Below, in pieces: positions 19,018 through 27,679 of a stretch of DNA of 64,000 bases. The notes under the pieces are model-generated. The model did not search any database. It was not told the DNA's origin and saw nothing but the letters and a program-made list of their open reading frames with translations. Source of the DNA: Winogradskyella helgolandensis (GTDB lineage Bacteria > Bacteroidota > Bacteroidia > Flavobacteriales > Flavobacteriaceae). Location of the stretch: assembly GCF_013404085.1 (NCBI RefSeq), contig NZ_JABFHO010000001.1:806001-870000 (forward strand). Direction: 5' to 3'. The position numbers and the translations under genes are program-made. Each line of letters starts with the position of its first letter. Within the stretch, counting starts at the first letter, position 1.

Positions 19018-19178
19018 TTATAGCCACTATTAACATACTATAATAACCACTATTTATTTTTTTAAATTTTAAAATAAAACTGATTATATATATGTTCATA
19101 ACATCGTTTTTATCGATTTTCAATTGAAATTTTCAAATAGAGTATTTTAATATTATATTGTCAGTCTAATCTGTTTAA
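19018..19178 (+). repeat. Duplicated leader/promoter segment, copy 2
   Basis: This is the counterpart of 16452-16619, here ending directly at the start codon of the second propeller gene. It lacks a 6-bp stretch present in copy 1. Both copies lead into genes whose signal peptides are also alike (LFILIP), so the duplication spans regulatory and coding DNA. Confidence 0.9.
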
Positions 19179-19179
19179 T

Positions 19180-20652
19180 ATGAAAAATGTACTACGCTTA
19201 TTTATTCTAATTCCTTTTTTTAGTTTTGGTCAAATACAAATAGGAGAAGCTATTTTTAGTGATACAGATAATGACCAATTTGGAAGATCTATTGATTTAT
19301 CATCAGACGGTAATATTTTAGCAGTAGGAGCGGTATATAATAACGGAAACGGTTCTCATTCAGGAAGTGTAAAATTATATGAAAACCAATCAGGTGTTTG
19401 GATTCAGGTTGGAGATGATATATATGGTGATTTACCTAATGATTTCTTAGGACTTTCCGTTAGTTTAAATTTTGATGGAAGTATTGTTGCAATAGGAATA
19501 ACGGGAGCTGGAAACGATGGAAATGGTTTTAGTTCTGGTGCAGTTAAGATATATAGTAATCAATTAGGAGTATGGACTCAGTTAGGTCAAACAATTTTTG
19601 GTGAATCTTATAATGACAACCTTGGTAGATATGTAAATTTAAATTCAGTTGGAAATATTGTTGCAGTAACTTCAATCTTACATAATGGGTCAAAAGGTCA
19701 AGTTAGAATATTTGAAAATCAATCAGATGTTTGGACTCAAATTGGATCTGAAATAGAAGGTGAAGAATATAATGATGAGTTAGGATGGACTGTTGAGTTA
19801 AATTCAGAAGGTAATATAATAGCTGTTGGTGCAAGAAATAGTGACGGAATTAATGGAGGAATTAATGTAGGTATAGTTCGAATTTATGAAAATATATCAA
19901 ATGTCTGGACTCAAATAGGTCAAGATATTGAAGGTGAATCAGATTACGATCAATCAGGCGTACGATTATCATTAAGTGCTGATGGAAATATCGTTGCAAT
20001 TAGTGCTCCAACTAATGATGGTAATGGTGAAAATTCTGGTCATGTTAGAGTTTATGAAAATGTATCAGGCGTTTGGACACAAATAGGAACTGATATAGAT
20101 GGACAAAACATATATTATAGATTTGGTTCCTCATTAGATTTAAGTGCAGATGGAAGTACTTTAGCAATTGGTTCAGGATCAATTTACGAGAATGGTTCTA
20201 ATTCTGGTCAGGTAAAAATATACCAAAATCAATTAGATGTTTGGACTCAAATAGGTAGTTCTATTAATGGTGATGATTTAAATCAAGGTTTTGGTTATAA
20301 ATTAAGTCTTAGTGCAGATGGAACGACTGTTGCAATTAGTTCACTTAATACCAGTGGAACTAATACTTGGTTTGGAAGCGCAAGTATTTATGATTTAAGT
20401 CTACTATTATCAACAGAAGATAAAACACTAAATGGATTCAATATCTACCCAAACCCAACAAAAAATCAATTCACAATTCAATTAGAAAACAATAAAGAAC
20501 TACAAAACGTAACCATTTACAATAACTTAGGTCAACAAGTTCTAACGTCAAAAAAATCTGTTATAGATACATCTAAATTAGCTTCTGGTTTATATGTTGT
20601 AGAAATAGAAACAAATAAAGGAAAAGGCTCTAAAAAACTGATTGTAGAATAG
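19180..20652 (+). CDS. T9SS secreted seven-bladed propeller protein, paralogue of the 16629 gene
   Basis: This 490-residue protein has a signal peptide (to about 18, FFSFGQ), seven propeller repeats (about 20-405; motifs LSADGNIVAIS and VRVYENVSGVWTQIG) and a T9SS type A sorting domain (about 420-490, NIYPNPTKNQFTIQL). It lacks the LRR module of its upstream paralogue. The last 70 residues of the two proteins are nearly the same (SKLASGLYVVEIETN). It has its own duplicated leader and a hairpin terminator, so it is probably monocistronic. It should be exposed at the cell surface; ligand unknown. Confidence 0.9.
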   Translation: MKNVLRLFILIPFFSFGQIQIGEAIFSDTDNDQFGRSIDLSSDGNILAVGAVYNNGNGSHSGSVKLYENQSGVWIQVGDDIYGDLPNDFLGLSVSLNFDGSIVAIGITGAGNDGNGFSSGAVKIYSNQLGVWTQLGQTIFGESYNDNLGRYVNLNSVGNIVAVTSILHNGSKGQVRIFENQSDVWTQIGSEIEGEEYNDELGWTVELNSEGNIIAVGARNSDGINGGINVGIVRIYENISNVWTQIGQDIEGESDYDQSGVRLSLSADGNIVAISAPTNDGNGENSGHVRVYENVSGVWTQIGTDIDGQNIYYRFGSSLDLSADGSTLAIGSGSIYENGSNSGQVKIYQNQLDVWTQIGSSINGDDLNQGFGYKLSLSADGTTVAISSLNTSGTNTWFGSASIYDLSLLLSTEDKTLNGFNIYPNPTKNQFTIQLENNKELQNVTIYNNLGQQVLTSKKSVIDTSKLASGLYVVEIETNKGKGSKKLIVE

Positions 20653-20676
20653 ATTTGTTAACACATATTTTAATCT

Positions 20677-20700
20677 AAGCGCTGTAATTTTACAGCGCTT
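20677..20700 (+). terminator. Hairpin terminator after the second propeller gene
   Basis: A perfect 11-bp inverted repeat AAGCGCTGTAA with a 2-base gap follows the stop by 24 bases. The T-tract is weak. The stem shares its core with the terminator at 18948-18981. Confidence 0.65.
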
Positions 20701-20746
20701 TGGTATTAATTTAACCTTACCTAAACACCATTAAAAAATTAAACCG

Positions 20747-20754
20747 TAACTTTG
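20747..20754 (+). promoter_or_regulatory. -7 element TAACTTTG upstream of rnr
   Basis: TAACTTTG matches the Bacteroidota TAnnTTTG box. It would give a leader of about 135 nucleotides that contains the dispersed repeat at 20804-20870. No -33 TTG is clear. Confidence 0.45.
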
Positions 20755-20803
20755 TACCAAACTTAATAACCTCTCTTCGCTATATTTAAGTTTTAAATAA
20801 TAC

Positions 20804-20870
20804 CGTCATTGCGAGCAAAGCGTGGCAATCTCTTCAATAGATATGCTGCTTTGGTTCTTTAAAAATGACA
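20804..20870. repeat. Dispersed REP-like repeat (CGTCATTGCGAGC type)
   Basis: The segment begins CGTCATTGCGAGCAAAGCG, continues with TGGCAATCTC, and ends AAAATGACA, so its ends are inverted (TCATT/AATGA). Repeats beginning GTCATTGCGAG and running into CAATCTC are scattered in intergenic regions of many Bacteroidota genomes. The middle is degenerate here. It lies in the probable 5' leader of rnr. Confidence 0.7.
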
Positions 20871-20895
20871 AATACAATAATAGATTACAAATTAA

Positions 20896-23148
20896 ATGAC
20901 AAAAAAGAAACACAGGAAACCTTCAAATAATAAGATTTCCAACCTTACAAATACAATTCTTAGTATTTTAAAAAAAGACAGAAACTCAACATTTAACTAT
21001 AAACAAATTGCAGCTAAAATTGGTGTTAACGATGCCAGTAGTCGCAATCAAATTATAAAGAAACTTCAGCAACTCAAAGCAAAGCAAGAGATTGAAGAAG
21101 TCGACCGTGGAAAGTTTAAAGCCATTGTTAACACCGAATATCATACAGGTATTTTAGACGTTGCTTCTAAAGGTAACGGTTATGTTATTTCAGATGATTT
21201 TGAAGAGGATATATTTATCGCTTCAAACAATATGAACAAAGCTTTACATGGAGATGAAGTAGAATTCTACGCATATAAACGAAAACATAGAGGCAAGCAA
21301 GAAGGAGAGATTACTAATATTATTAAACGTGCAAAAACGGAATATGTTGGTACCATTCAAATTCATAATAAAAAGAATTTTGCCTTTGTGGTTGTGGATA
21401 GTAACAAAATGTACACAGATATTTTTGTACCTATCAATAAAATAAACAAAGCTGAAGATGGAGATAAAGTTTTAGTATCTCTTGAAGAATGGCCAGAAAA
21501 AGCAGATTCGCCTAACGGAAAAGTCATACAAGTTTTAGGGAAACCAGGTGAACACGGTACGGAGATTAATTCCATCATGGCAGAATACGGTTTACCTTTA
21601 GAATTTCCTCATGAGGTTGAAGCCTACGCTAACAAGATCGATTTAGAAATTAAACCAGAGGAAATAGCGAAACGACGTGATATGCGTAAAGATTTAACCT
21701 TTACCATAGATCCTAAGGACGCTAAAGATTTTGATGATGCCTTATCTTTTAAAGTTCTAGATAATGGCTTATATGAGATAGGAATTCATATTGCCGATGT
21801 ATCTCACTATTTGCAGCCAGGAACGGTTTTAGATGATGAAGCTTACGAACGTGCCACGTCTATTTATTTAGTAGATCGCGTAGTACCAATGTTACCAGAA
21901 ATTTTATCTAATGGAGCCTGTTCATTACGTCCACACGAAGAGAAATATACATTTTCTGCAGTGTTTCATATGAATGATAAATGCGAAATTAAAAAGGAAT
22001 GGTTTGGTAGAACCGTAACCTATTCTGATGCACGTTTTGCATATGAAGAGGCTCAAGCCATTATTGAAAATAATACGACACTTAATGAAGTTGATGTATT
22101 AAAGCATAAAGAAAAAATAAATACAACAATTCCTGCTGAAGTTTCATTAACAGGAGAAGAATATCAAACGTCTGTCGATGTTGCTCAAGCCACTATAAAA
22201 ATGAACCAACTCGCTCGTAAAATGCGTTCAGCACGTATGCGAGATGGAGCGATTTCTTTTGATAAGGTGGAAGTAAAATTCGATTTAGACGAAGAAGCTA
22301 ATCCGGTTGGAGTATTCTTTAAAACAAGTAAAGATGCTAATAAAATGATTGAAGAATTCATGTTATTAGCTAACAGAAAAGTATCGGAATTTGTAGGAAA
22401 ACAAAAACCTGAGAAAACATTTGTTTACCGTGTCCATGATGAACCAGACGAATCCAAACTAGCACAATTACAAACGGTTGTGGCACGTTTTGGACATAAA
22501 TTAAATTTTAAAGATAAAGGTAGTATTGCATCCTCTTTAAATAATTTACTAAAAGATGTTGTTGGTAAAAAAGAACAAAATTTAGTAGATACCTTAACAA
22601 TTCGTACCATGTCTAAAGCCGAATATACCACACACAATATCGGTCACTACGGTTTAGCATTCGATTATTATAGTCATTTTACATCGCCTATTCGTCGTTA
22701 TCCAGATGTCATGGCACATCGTTTATTGCAGCAGTATTTGGATGGTGAAAAATCAGCGAATCAAGAGATTTACGAAGAAAAATGTAAGCATTCTAGTAAC
22801 ATGGAATACTTAGCGACTAAAGCTGAGCGCGATTCTATTAAATACATGCAGATTCGTTTTATGCAAGATCATGAAAATGAAGAATTTATGGGTGTTATCT
22901 CTGGAGTAACGGATTGGGGAATTTATATAGAGATAATCTCTAATAAATGTGAAGGTATGGTAAGTGTTAGAGATATGAAAGACGATCACTATCAGTTTGA
23001 CCAAGATCAATATGCTATGATTGGACAAAAAACAGGAACCATGTATCAGCTTGGTGATGAGGTTATTGTAAAGGTTAAAAATGCAGATTTGGCTAAAAAG
23101 CATTTGGATTTTTATATGGTTGGTAAACCTGAAACTGTTGATGAGTAA
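20896..23148 (+). CDS. rnr: Ribonuclease R
   Basis: This 750-residue processive 3'-5' exoribonuclease degrades structured RNA and helps rRNA quality control. A basic N-terminus and winged-helix region (about 1-75) precede cold-shock domains (about 80-235). The RNB catalytic domain carries DPKDAKDFDDA (about 272-282) with the Mg-binding aspartates, and further on SPIRRYPDVMAHRLL. An S1 domain (about 655-745) ends the protein without the long basic tail of E. coli RNase R. Length and order are typical of VacB/RNase R. It appears to be a stand-alone gene after a long leader. Confidence 0.96.
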   Translation: MTKKKHRKPSNNKISNLTNTILSILKKDRNSTFNYKQIAAKIGVNDASSRNQIIKKLQQLKAKQEIEEVDRGKFKAIVNTEYHTGILDVASKGNGYVISDDFEEDIFIASNNMNKALHGDEVEFYAYKRKHRGKQEGEITNIIKRAKTEYVGTIQIHNKKNFAFVVVDSNKMYTDIFVPINKINKAEDGDKVLVSLEEWPEKADSPNGKVIQVLGKPGEHGTEINSIMAEYGLPLEFPHEVEAYANKIDLEIKPEEIAKRRDMRKDLTFTIDPKDAKDFDDALSFKVLDNGLYEIGIHIADVSHYLQPGTVLDDEAYERATSIYLVDRVVPMLPEILSNGACSLRPHEEKYTFSAVFHMNDKCEIKKEWFGRTVTYSDARFAYEEAQAIIENNTTLNEVDVLKHKEKINTTIPAEVSLTGEEYQTSVDVAQATIKMNQLARKMRSARMRDGAISFDKVEVKFDLDEEANPVGVFFKTSKDANKMIEEFMLLANRKVSEFVGKQKPEKTFVYRVHDEPDESKLAQLQTVVARFGHKLNFKDKGSIASSLNNLLKDVVGKKEQNLVDTLTIRTMSKAEYTTHNIGHYGLAFDYYSHFTSPIRRYPDVMAHRLLQQYLDGEKSANQEIYEEKCKHSSNMEYLATKAERDSIKYMQIRFMQDHENEEFMGVISGVTDWGIYIEIISNKCEGMVSVRDMKDDHYQFDQDQYAMIGQKTGTMYQLGDEVIVKVKNADLAKKHLDFYMVGKPETVDE

Positions 23149-23205
23149 CGGAGCTATCTGTAACAATTTTTCTAAAAATAAGACTTATAATAAAACGTTT
23201 ATCGT

Positions 23206-23532
23206 ATGATTCTTACAACCACCAATTCAATAGAGAACCATAAAATAATTGATTATTTAGGTATAGTTACTGGTATTTCTTTTAATTCTACACACTCTTA
23301 TAAAGGAAAAAGTATGTCTTTTAAGGATATGTTCAGTTCACAAAAGTATTATGAAGCATATGCTAAAGGACTAGAAGTTGTAAAAGAAGAAGCGTTTCAA
23401 AAACTTCAAGATAACGCAAAAACTATAGGTGCTAATGCCGTTGTAGGTGTTCAAATTGATATAGAAACACTAGCTACTACAAATACCTTAATTGTTTCAA
23501 TTACTGGAACAGCTGTAAAAGTTGCTGTTTAA
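23206..23532 (+). CDS. YbjQ/UPF0145 family (heavy-metal-binding domain) protein
   Basis: This 108-residue cytosolic protein begins MILTTTNSIENHKIIDYLGIVTG and contains GANAVVGVQID followed by a C-terminal strand with ITGTAVKV. That is the pattern of the YbjQ family (PF01906), which forms pentamers; its molecular role is not established. It starts a compact group with the two following genes (gaps of 11 and 12 bp), likely one operon. Confidence 0.88.
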   Translation: MILTTTNSIENHKIIDYLGIVTGISFNSTHSYKGKSMSFKDMFSSQKYYEAYAKGLEVVKEEAFQKLQDNAKTIGANAVVGVQIDIETLATTNTLIVSITGTAVKVAV

Positions 23533-23543
23533 ATATAATACAC

Positions 23544-23780
23544 ATGAAAACAAGTACAAAAGCCGGGCTATACGTTTTTTTAATATTTGCCGTTATTTAT
23601 GTTATTGTAAGATTTAGCATTCAAGCTATTTTTGTAGATATTAACCAAATGGTTTTAGCAGTTGCATCTGCTGTGATTACTGTAATTTTAACGCCTCAAA
23701 GACGTGTTATAAAAAAGCAATCTGGTGATGAAATTCAACTAAAATGGGTATTCAGTAAAAAGGTAATTATCTTAAAATAA
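23544..23780 (+). CDS. Small two-helix membrane protein
   Basis: This 78-residue protein has two hydrophobic helices (about 8-28 and 33-53) and a basic C-terminus (TPQRRVIKKQSGDEIQLKW). I recognise no family. Its position 11 bp after the YbjQ gene and 12 bp before the GIN-domain gene suggests a membrane component of the same operon. Confidence 0.75.
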   Translation: MKTSTKAGLYVFLIFAVIYVIVRFSIQAIFVDINQMVLAVASAVITVILTPQRRVIKKQSGDEIQLKWVFSKKVIILK

Positions 23781-23792
23781 AGGGATTAAAAT

Positions 23793-24464
23793 ATGAAATA
23801 TATCATCTTAATACTAGCATTTACATTAGGTATTTCTAGTAATGCACAAGAGTCTATTGAAAAGCAAATTGGGGAATTTTCAACCGTTAAAGTATTTGAT
23901 TTAATTCATCTTAAAATGATGGAATCGGATGAAAATAAAGTGGTCATTTCAGGTAAAAACAGAAATGATGTCGAAGTTGTTAATAACAACGGAACACTTA
24001 AAATACGGATGAATCTAAGAGAAAGTTATGACGGTAACGATACCGTGGTGATATTGTATTATACGTCAGTAGATGAAATTGATGCTAATGAAGGTGCAAA
24101 AGTGATTGTAAAGGAACCTATAAAGCAATATGAACTGGATTTAAGAGTACAAGAAGGAGCAGAAATTACAGCTGTGTTAGAAACAACGTACGCTAATTTA
24201 AGAGCCGTTACAGGTGGAATTATTAATGTAGCAGGAAGTTCTAAAAATCAAGATATATCCATTTATACAGGAGGAGCAATTAATGGTAAAGATTTTGTTA
24301 CCGAAATAACAGATGTTAGTATAAACGCAGCTGGAGAAGCTTATATTCATGCCACAGAATCGGTAAATGCTAGAATTAAAGCCGGTGGTAATGTTTACAT
24401 TTACGGTAAACCAAAAGAGATTGACGAAAAGACAATCCTTGGTGGTAAAATAAAACGTATGTAA
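23793..24464 (+). CDS. Exported GIN-domain (DUF2807) protein
   Basis: This 223-residue protein has a signal peptide (ending near ISSNAQ) and a parallel-beta, adhesin-like body typical of the head GIN domain DUF2807. Features are a run of short beta turns (VVISGKNRNDVEV, LKIRMNL, VDEIDANEGA) and conserved Gly/Asn positions (AVTGGIINVAGSS, INAAGEAYI). Such proteins are secreted or periplasmic in Bacteroidota; their function is unknown. It is the last gene of the small YbjQ operon. Confidence 0.85.
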   Translation: MKYIILILAFTLGISSNAQESIEKQIGEFSTVKVFDLIHLKMMESDENKVVISGKNRNDVEVVNNNGTLKIRMNLRESYDGNDTVVILYYTSVDEIDANEGAKVIVKEPIKQYELDLRVQEGAEITAVLETTYANLRAVTGGIINVAGSSKNQDISIYTGGAINGKDFVTEITDVSINAAGEAYIHATESVNARIKAGGNVYIYGKPKEIDEKTILGGKIKRM

Positions 24465-24480
24465 GTTCGGTTGAGTTTCT

Positions 24481-24488
24481 TACATTTG
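24481..24488 (+). promoter_or_regulatory. -7 element TACATTTG for the LysE-family gene
   Basis: TACATTTG fits TAnnTTTG and ends 19 bases before the start codon at 24508. It separates the exporter gene from the preceding operon. Confidence 0.5.
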
Positions 24489-24507
24489 TGTAAACCGCAA
24501 GTTTTAC

Positions 24508-25188
24508 ATGTTAGACGATATCTTAACAGCTATTCCTTTTGGAATAATTTTAGCCTTCACTATTGGACCAGTGTTTTTTGTATTACTAGAAACAAGTGCT
24601 ACCAAAGGGTTTACAAGTGCCATTATATTTGATTTAGGAGTTATTTTCGCTGATATCGTTTTCATCCTTGTTATTTTTAAAAGTACAGATACACTTTTAG
24701 ATAAAATAAAAGACGATCCAAAATTATTAGTTTTTGGAGGTGCATTATTAGTTATTTACGGACTTATAAGTTTCATAAAAACCTCTAAATCGTTCCGATC
24801 TATTGTAAGAGAGCATCATAGAATTGAACTTCCTAAAAAGGATTATGGTAAGCTTTTTGTAAAAGGATTTCTACTTAATTTTATCAATATTGGTGTGTTA
24901 TTAGGCTGGTTAGGGTTTATAGTCATTGGGACTTCTATTACAACCTCTGAAAACGGCGTAACTATCTTTATTGTAACCATGTTAATAGCTTATTTCTTGA
25001 CAGATTTGGTTAAAATAGCAGCTGCAAAACGATTAAAAAACAAGTTGACTCCACGACGTATTTTTAAGACTAAAAAAATAGTAGCCTTAGTGATTTTAGT
25101 TTTTGGAATTATACTGTTAAGCCAAGGTTTATTCCCGGATCTTTATGAAAAGGGAATTGAACAGATGGAGCTTGTTAATCCTATTTGA
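24508..25188 (+). CDS. LysE/RhtB family exporter
   Basis: This 226-residue inner-membrane protein has five or six hydrophobic helices. It has the family's N-terminal segment (IPFGIILAFTIGPVFFVLLETS) with the conserved glycine-proline pair, then KGFTSAIIFDLGVIFAD. LysE-type proteins export amino acids or related small molecules; the substrate cannot be told here. The large basic loop (about 90-115) and the GFLLNFINIGVLLGW segment match Bacteroidota homologues. It probably has its own promoter. Confidence 0.88.
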   Translation: MLDDILTAIPFGIILAFTIGPVFFVLLETSATKGFTSAIIFDLGVIFADIVFILVIFKSTDTLLDKIKDDPKLLVFGGALLVIYGLISFIKTSKSFRSIVREHHRIELPKKDYGKLFVKGFLLNFINIGVLLGWLGFIVIGTSITTSENGVTIFIVTMLIAYFLTDLVKIAAAKRLKNKLTPRRIFKTKKIVALVILVFGIILLSQGLFPDLYEKGIEQMELVNPI

Positions 25189-25220
25189 TTGATAATTAAA
25201 CATCTTTAAAATGTTATATT

Positions 25221-26951
25221 ATGAAAAATATCTTTTTAAATCTTTTAATAGTAGTATTACTTATTTCCTGTAATGCTAATGAGAGTCAAACAGAAATTGA
25301 AGTTACTTCAGCTGATTTTTTCTTGCAAACGGATGAAAATCCAAATACTAATCAATTTTTGGGAACAATTGAAGGTTCAACTACTGAAGGGGAGGTTCAA
25401 TTTTCATTAGAAGAGGAAGCTCCAACAGGAGCATTTTTAATTAATGAAAATACAGGAGAGTTGACGGTGAGAGATGCTTCACTTTTTAATTATGAAGTAA
25501 ACCCAATTTTAACGGGAACGGTCAAAGTTTACAACGGTGATATTGCTGTATTTTCAGCAATAGAAGTTACTTTAAATGACTTAGTTGAAACTACTGATTT
25601 TGTAATTACGTTGGATGAAAATCCAAATAGTAATCAATTATTGGGAATAATTGAAGTTTCAATTAATGAGGGTGAAGTTCAGTTTTCATTAGAAGAGGAA
25701 ACTCCAACAGGAGCATTTTTAATTAATGAAAATACAGGAGAGTTGACTGTAGGAGATGCTTCACTTTTTGATTATGAAGTAAACCCAATTTTAACAGGAA
25801 CGGTTAAAGTTTATACTGATGATATTGCGGTATTTTCGGCAATAGAAGTTACTTTAAATGACTTAGACGAAATAGTTATAACTGTAGAAGCTACTGATTT
25901 CGAATTAAGTGTTAATGAAGATATACCAAATAATGAAGTTTTGGGCATTGTACAAGCTAATACAAATCACGGGGAACTAACATTTTCGATTCAAGAGCAA
26001 TATCCTGTGAATGCATTTAGTGTAGACGCATCTACTGGAGAATTAAAAGTAAAAAATAGTAATCTTTTTAATTATGAAACCTACCCTATTATTTCTGGGA
26101 TAATAAATGTTACTAATGATGATGTTTCTGCCAGCGCTGCGGTTACAATTAATCTTTTAGATGTTACTTATGACAATTCAATTTTTAAAGGTTCTTCTTC
26201 TACAGTTACTTCTGGCGCTAATCTTAATTTAGATATTACAAACCAAAACGTCGTTATACATTATGAGAACACTCAATTTTCGTATTTATATTATTACTTG
26301 GGCTTATATAATGGTGATATAAGGTTCTATGAAACTAATAATAACTTAATTACTAATTTTACGGAACAAGATATGTTTTATGGTAGTGGTTGCAGAGGTA
26401 ATTTTACTTTAACCTATGATAGTTCTGACCGAATTACAAATATTCAGGTAGACATTACGCTTTGTGGCCCTGAAAGTTTAAATTATAATATTGAATATAT
26501 AGGAAACACTGTTAACTTTATAGATCAAATTAATTCTGATGATAGAAGTATGGTTCTTAATGATAACGATCAGATTTTGAGTTATACAGTTGGAACTTCG
26601 ACAGTTGATTTTGTTTATGATAGTAATAATAATTTAATTAATATATCCTCTGGTAATGGCTCTATTACTTATGAATATGATGATTACCAAAACCCTTATA
26701 AGTTTGATGAAACCTTAAATTTATCATTTGTACAGTATTTTGTATATGTATTAACAAATGGTTTTTTTGATAATTCTAATAGACTTAATAATATTTTTAA
26801 TAACACAAATAATATTACAAGGATAGTTAGAACTAATGTTCAGTTTCCTATTGATGTTAATTACAGTTATAACTATAATTCAAATAATTATCCGATAAGC
26901 AAAACTTCAAATGTATATGATGGAAGTGTTCAGTATTATTACTTTGATTAA
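25221..26951 (+). CDS. Lipoprotein with three cadherin-like repeats and a YD-like C-terminal region
   Basis: This 576-residue exported protein has a lipoprotein signal with lipobox LLISC (Cys about 17). Three cadherin-like repeats follow (about 28-118, 122-212, 222-315), each with FxIxxNTGELTV and a closing LNDL strand. The first two are almost the same at DNA level (25392-25584 and 25674-25866). The C-terminal half (about 330-576) has Tyr/Asn/Asp-rich strands such as LTYDSSDRITNI and FVYDSNNNLINI, resembling YD/RHS-like or DUF4595-like repeats. It is probably surface-exposed and possibly calcium-binding. The C-terminus has no T9SS domain. Confidence 0.82.
   Translation: MKNIFLNLLIVVLLISCNANESQTEIEVTSADFFLQTDENPNTNQFLGTIEGSTTEGEVQFSLEEEAPTGAFLINENTGELTVRDASLFNYEVNPILTGTVKVYNGDIAVFSAIEVTLNDLVETTDFVITLDENPNSNQLLGIIEVSINEGEVQFSLEEETPTGAFLINENTGELTVGDASLFDYEVNPILTGTVKVYTDDIAVFSAIEVTLNDLDEIVITVEATDFELSVNEDIPNNEVLGIVQANTNHGELTFSIQEQYPVNAFSVDASTGELKVKNSNLFNYETYPIISGIINVTNDDVSASAAVTINLLDVTYDNSIFKGSSSTVTSGANLNLDITNQNVVIHYENTQFSYLYYYLGLYNGDIRFYETNNNLITNFTEQDMFYGSGCRGNFTLTYDSSDRITNIQVDITLCGPESLNYNIEYIGNTVNFIDQINSDDRSMVLNDNDQILSYTVGTSTVDFVYDSNNNLINISSGNGSITYEYDDYQNPYKFDETLNLSFVQYFVYVLTNGFFDNSNRLNNIFNNTNNITRIVRTNVQFPIDVNYSYNYNSNNYPISKTSNVYDGSVQYYYFD
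25392..25584 (+). repeat. Cadherin-repeat coding duplication, copy 1
   Basis: This 193-bp stretch matches 25674-25866 with only scattered differences and no length change, which indicates recent in-frame duplication of one repeat. Confidence 0.8.
25674..25866 (+). repeat. Cadherin-repeat coding duplication, copy 2
   Basis: Second copy of the segment at 25392-25584, shifted by 282 bp (94 codons), which is one cadherin-like repeat period. The third repeat of the protein has clearly diverged. Confidence 0.8.
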
Positions 26952-26967
26952 ATAGAATTTGGTTAGT

Positions 26968-26987
26968 ACAAACGTTGTTTGTTTTTA
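26968..26987 (+). terminator. Weak hairpin terminator after the cadherin-like lipoprotein gene
   Basis: The 6-bp stem ACAAAC/GTTTGT with a 3-base loop leads into a short T-run, 16 bases after the stop codon. It is short, so the call is tentative. Confidence 0.4.
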
Positions 26988-27101
26988 ACTTTAGTAAAAT
27001 TAAAAAACATCAACATAAGTTCAAGGGTTTCAGGAGTTATTATTGCGCTAGAATTCGAATCGCGTAACCATTAATCTAAATTTTCTTAAAATTTAAAAAA
27101 T

Positions 27102-27131
27102 AAAAAAACCTCTAAGGGATCTTAGAGGTTT
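27102..27131 (-). terminator. Rho-independent terminator of tRNA-Cys
   Basis: The inverted repeat AAACCTCTAAG/CTTAGAGGTTT with loop GGAT lies 9 bases past the tRNA 3' end on the minus strand and is followed there by a U-run. Confidence 0.82.
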
Positions 27132-27139
27132 ATCTTCTG

Positions 27140-27210
27140 AGGTGTCGAGCGGATTCGAACCGCTGTAGCAGCTTTTGCAGAGCTGAGCCTAGCCACTCGG
27201 CCACGACACC
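27140..27210 (-). tRNA. tRNA-Cys (GCA)
   Basis: Read on the minus strand, the acceptor stem GGTGTCG pairs with CGACACC. The anticodon stem CAGCT/AGCTG encloses the loop CTGCAAA, giving anticodon GCA for cysteine. The T-arm loop is TTCGAAT. The discriminator base is U, the identity base of tRNA-Cys. CCA is not encoded, so it must be added after transcription. A hairpin terminator follows at 27102-27131. Confidence 0.97.
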
Positions 27211-27304
27211 CTTTATTCCTTTTAAAAAAGGAGTCTCATCAATTTAAACTTAATTTAACGAGAGCGCAAATATAAAAATTATATACGTTATACCCTAAAT
27301 AGCT

Positions 27305-27667
27305 TTACTTTTTTCGCTTTTGAGTCATTTTTATCGTAACCATCTCAACATCACCACCAATTGGCGGATTAATTTTACTAACAGCAACTGTAGCTTTAGT
27401 AATTAAGGCTTCTTCAATAAAAACACGATTCAAAATACGCTTGGCAACCGTTTCTAAAAGCTTAGAAGGTTTTGCCATTTCTTCTCTAACTATTTTATTT
27501 AGCAACACATAATCTACAGTATCACTTAATTCATCAGATCCTGCTGAGGTTTGCAAATTTGCTTTAACTTCAATATCTACACGGTAATCGCTACCAATAG
27601 CAGTTTCTTCTTTTAAACAGCCGTGATTAGCAAATACTCTTATGTTTTCAACCTTTATAATTCCCAT
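27305..27667 (-). CDS. folB: Dihydroneopterin aldolase
   Basis: This 120-residue cytosolic enzyme of folate biosynthesis splits 7,8-dihydroneopterin to 6-hydroxymethyl-dihydropterin and glycolaldehyde. The N-terminal IKVENIRVFANHGCLKEE carries the conserved region with the substrate-binding glutamate. The segment SDTVDYVLLNKIVREEM and the terminal PPIGGDVEMVTI with the basic tail match FolB. Length is typical. The -7 box TATTTTTG ends only 4 bases before the ATG, so the message may be leaderless. Confidence 0.92.
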   Translation of the reverse strand: MGIIKVENIRVFANHGCLKEETAIGSDYRVDIEVKANLQTSAGSDELSDTVDYVLLNKIVREEMAKPSKLLETVAKRILNRVFIEEALITKATVAVSKINPPIGGDVEMVTIKMTQKRKK

Positions 27668-27671
27668 AGGA

Positions 27672-27679
27672 CAAAAATA
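27672..27679 (-). promoter_or_regulatory. -7 element TATTTTTG of folB, close to the start codon
   Basis: On the minus strand TATTTTTG fits TAnnTTTG and is followed by only TCCT before the folB ATG. Transcription would start at or very near the start codon. Confidence 0.4.

Noticed and set aside
23163..23205. Terminator between rnr and the YbjQ gene
   Set aside because: No stem longer than 5 bp with a T-tract is visible.
27020..27072. Possible tRNA remnant on the plus strand (TTCGAAT ... AACCA)
   Set aside because: The bases around the T-loop-like string do not pair, and no D-arm or anticodon arm can be drawn.
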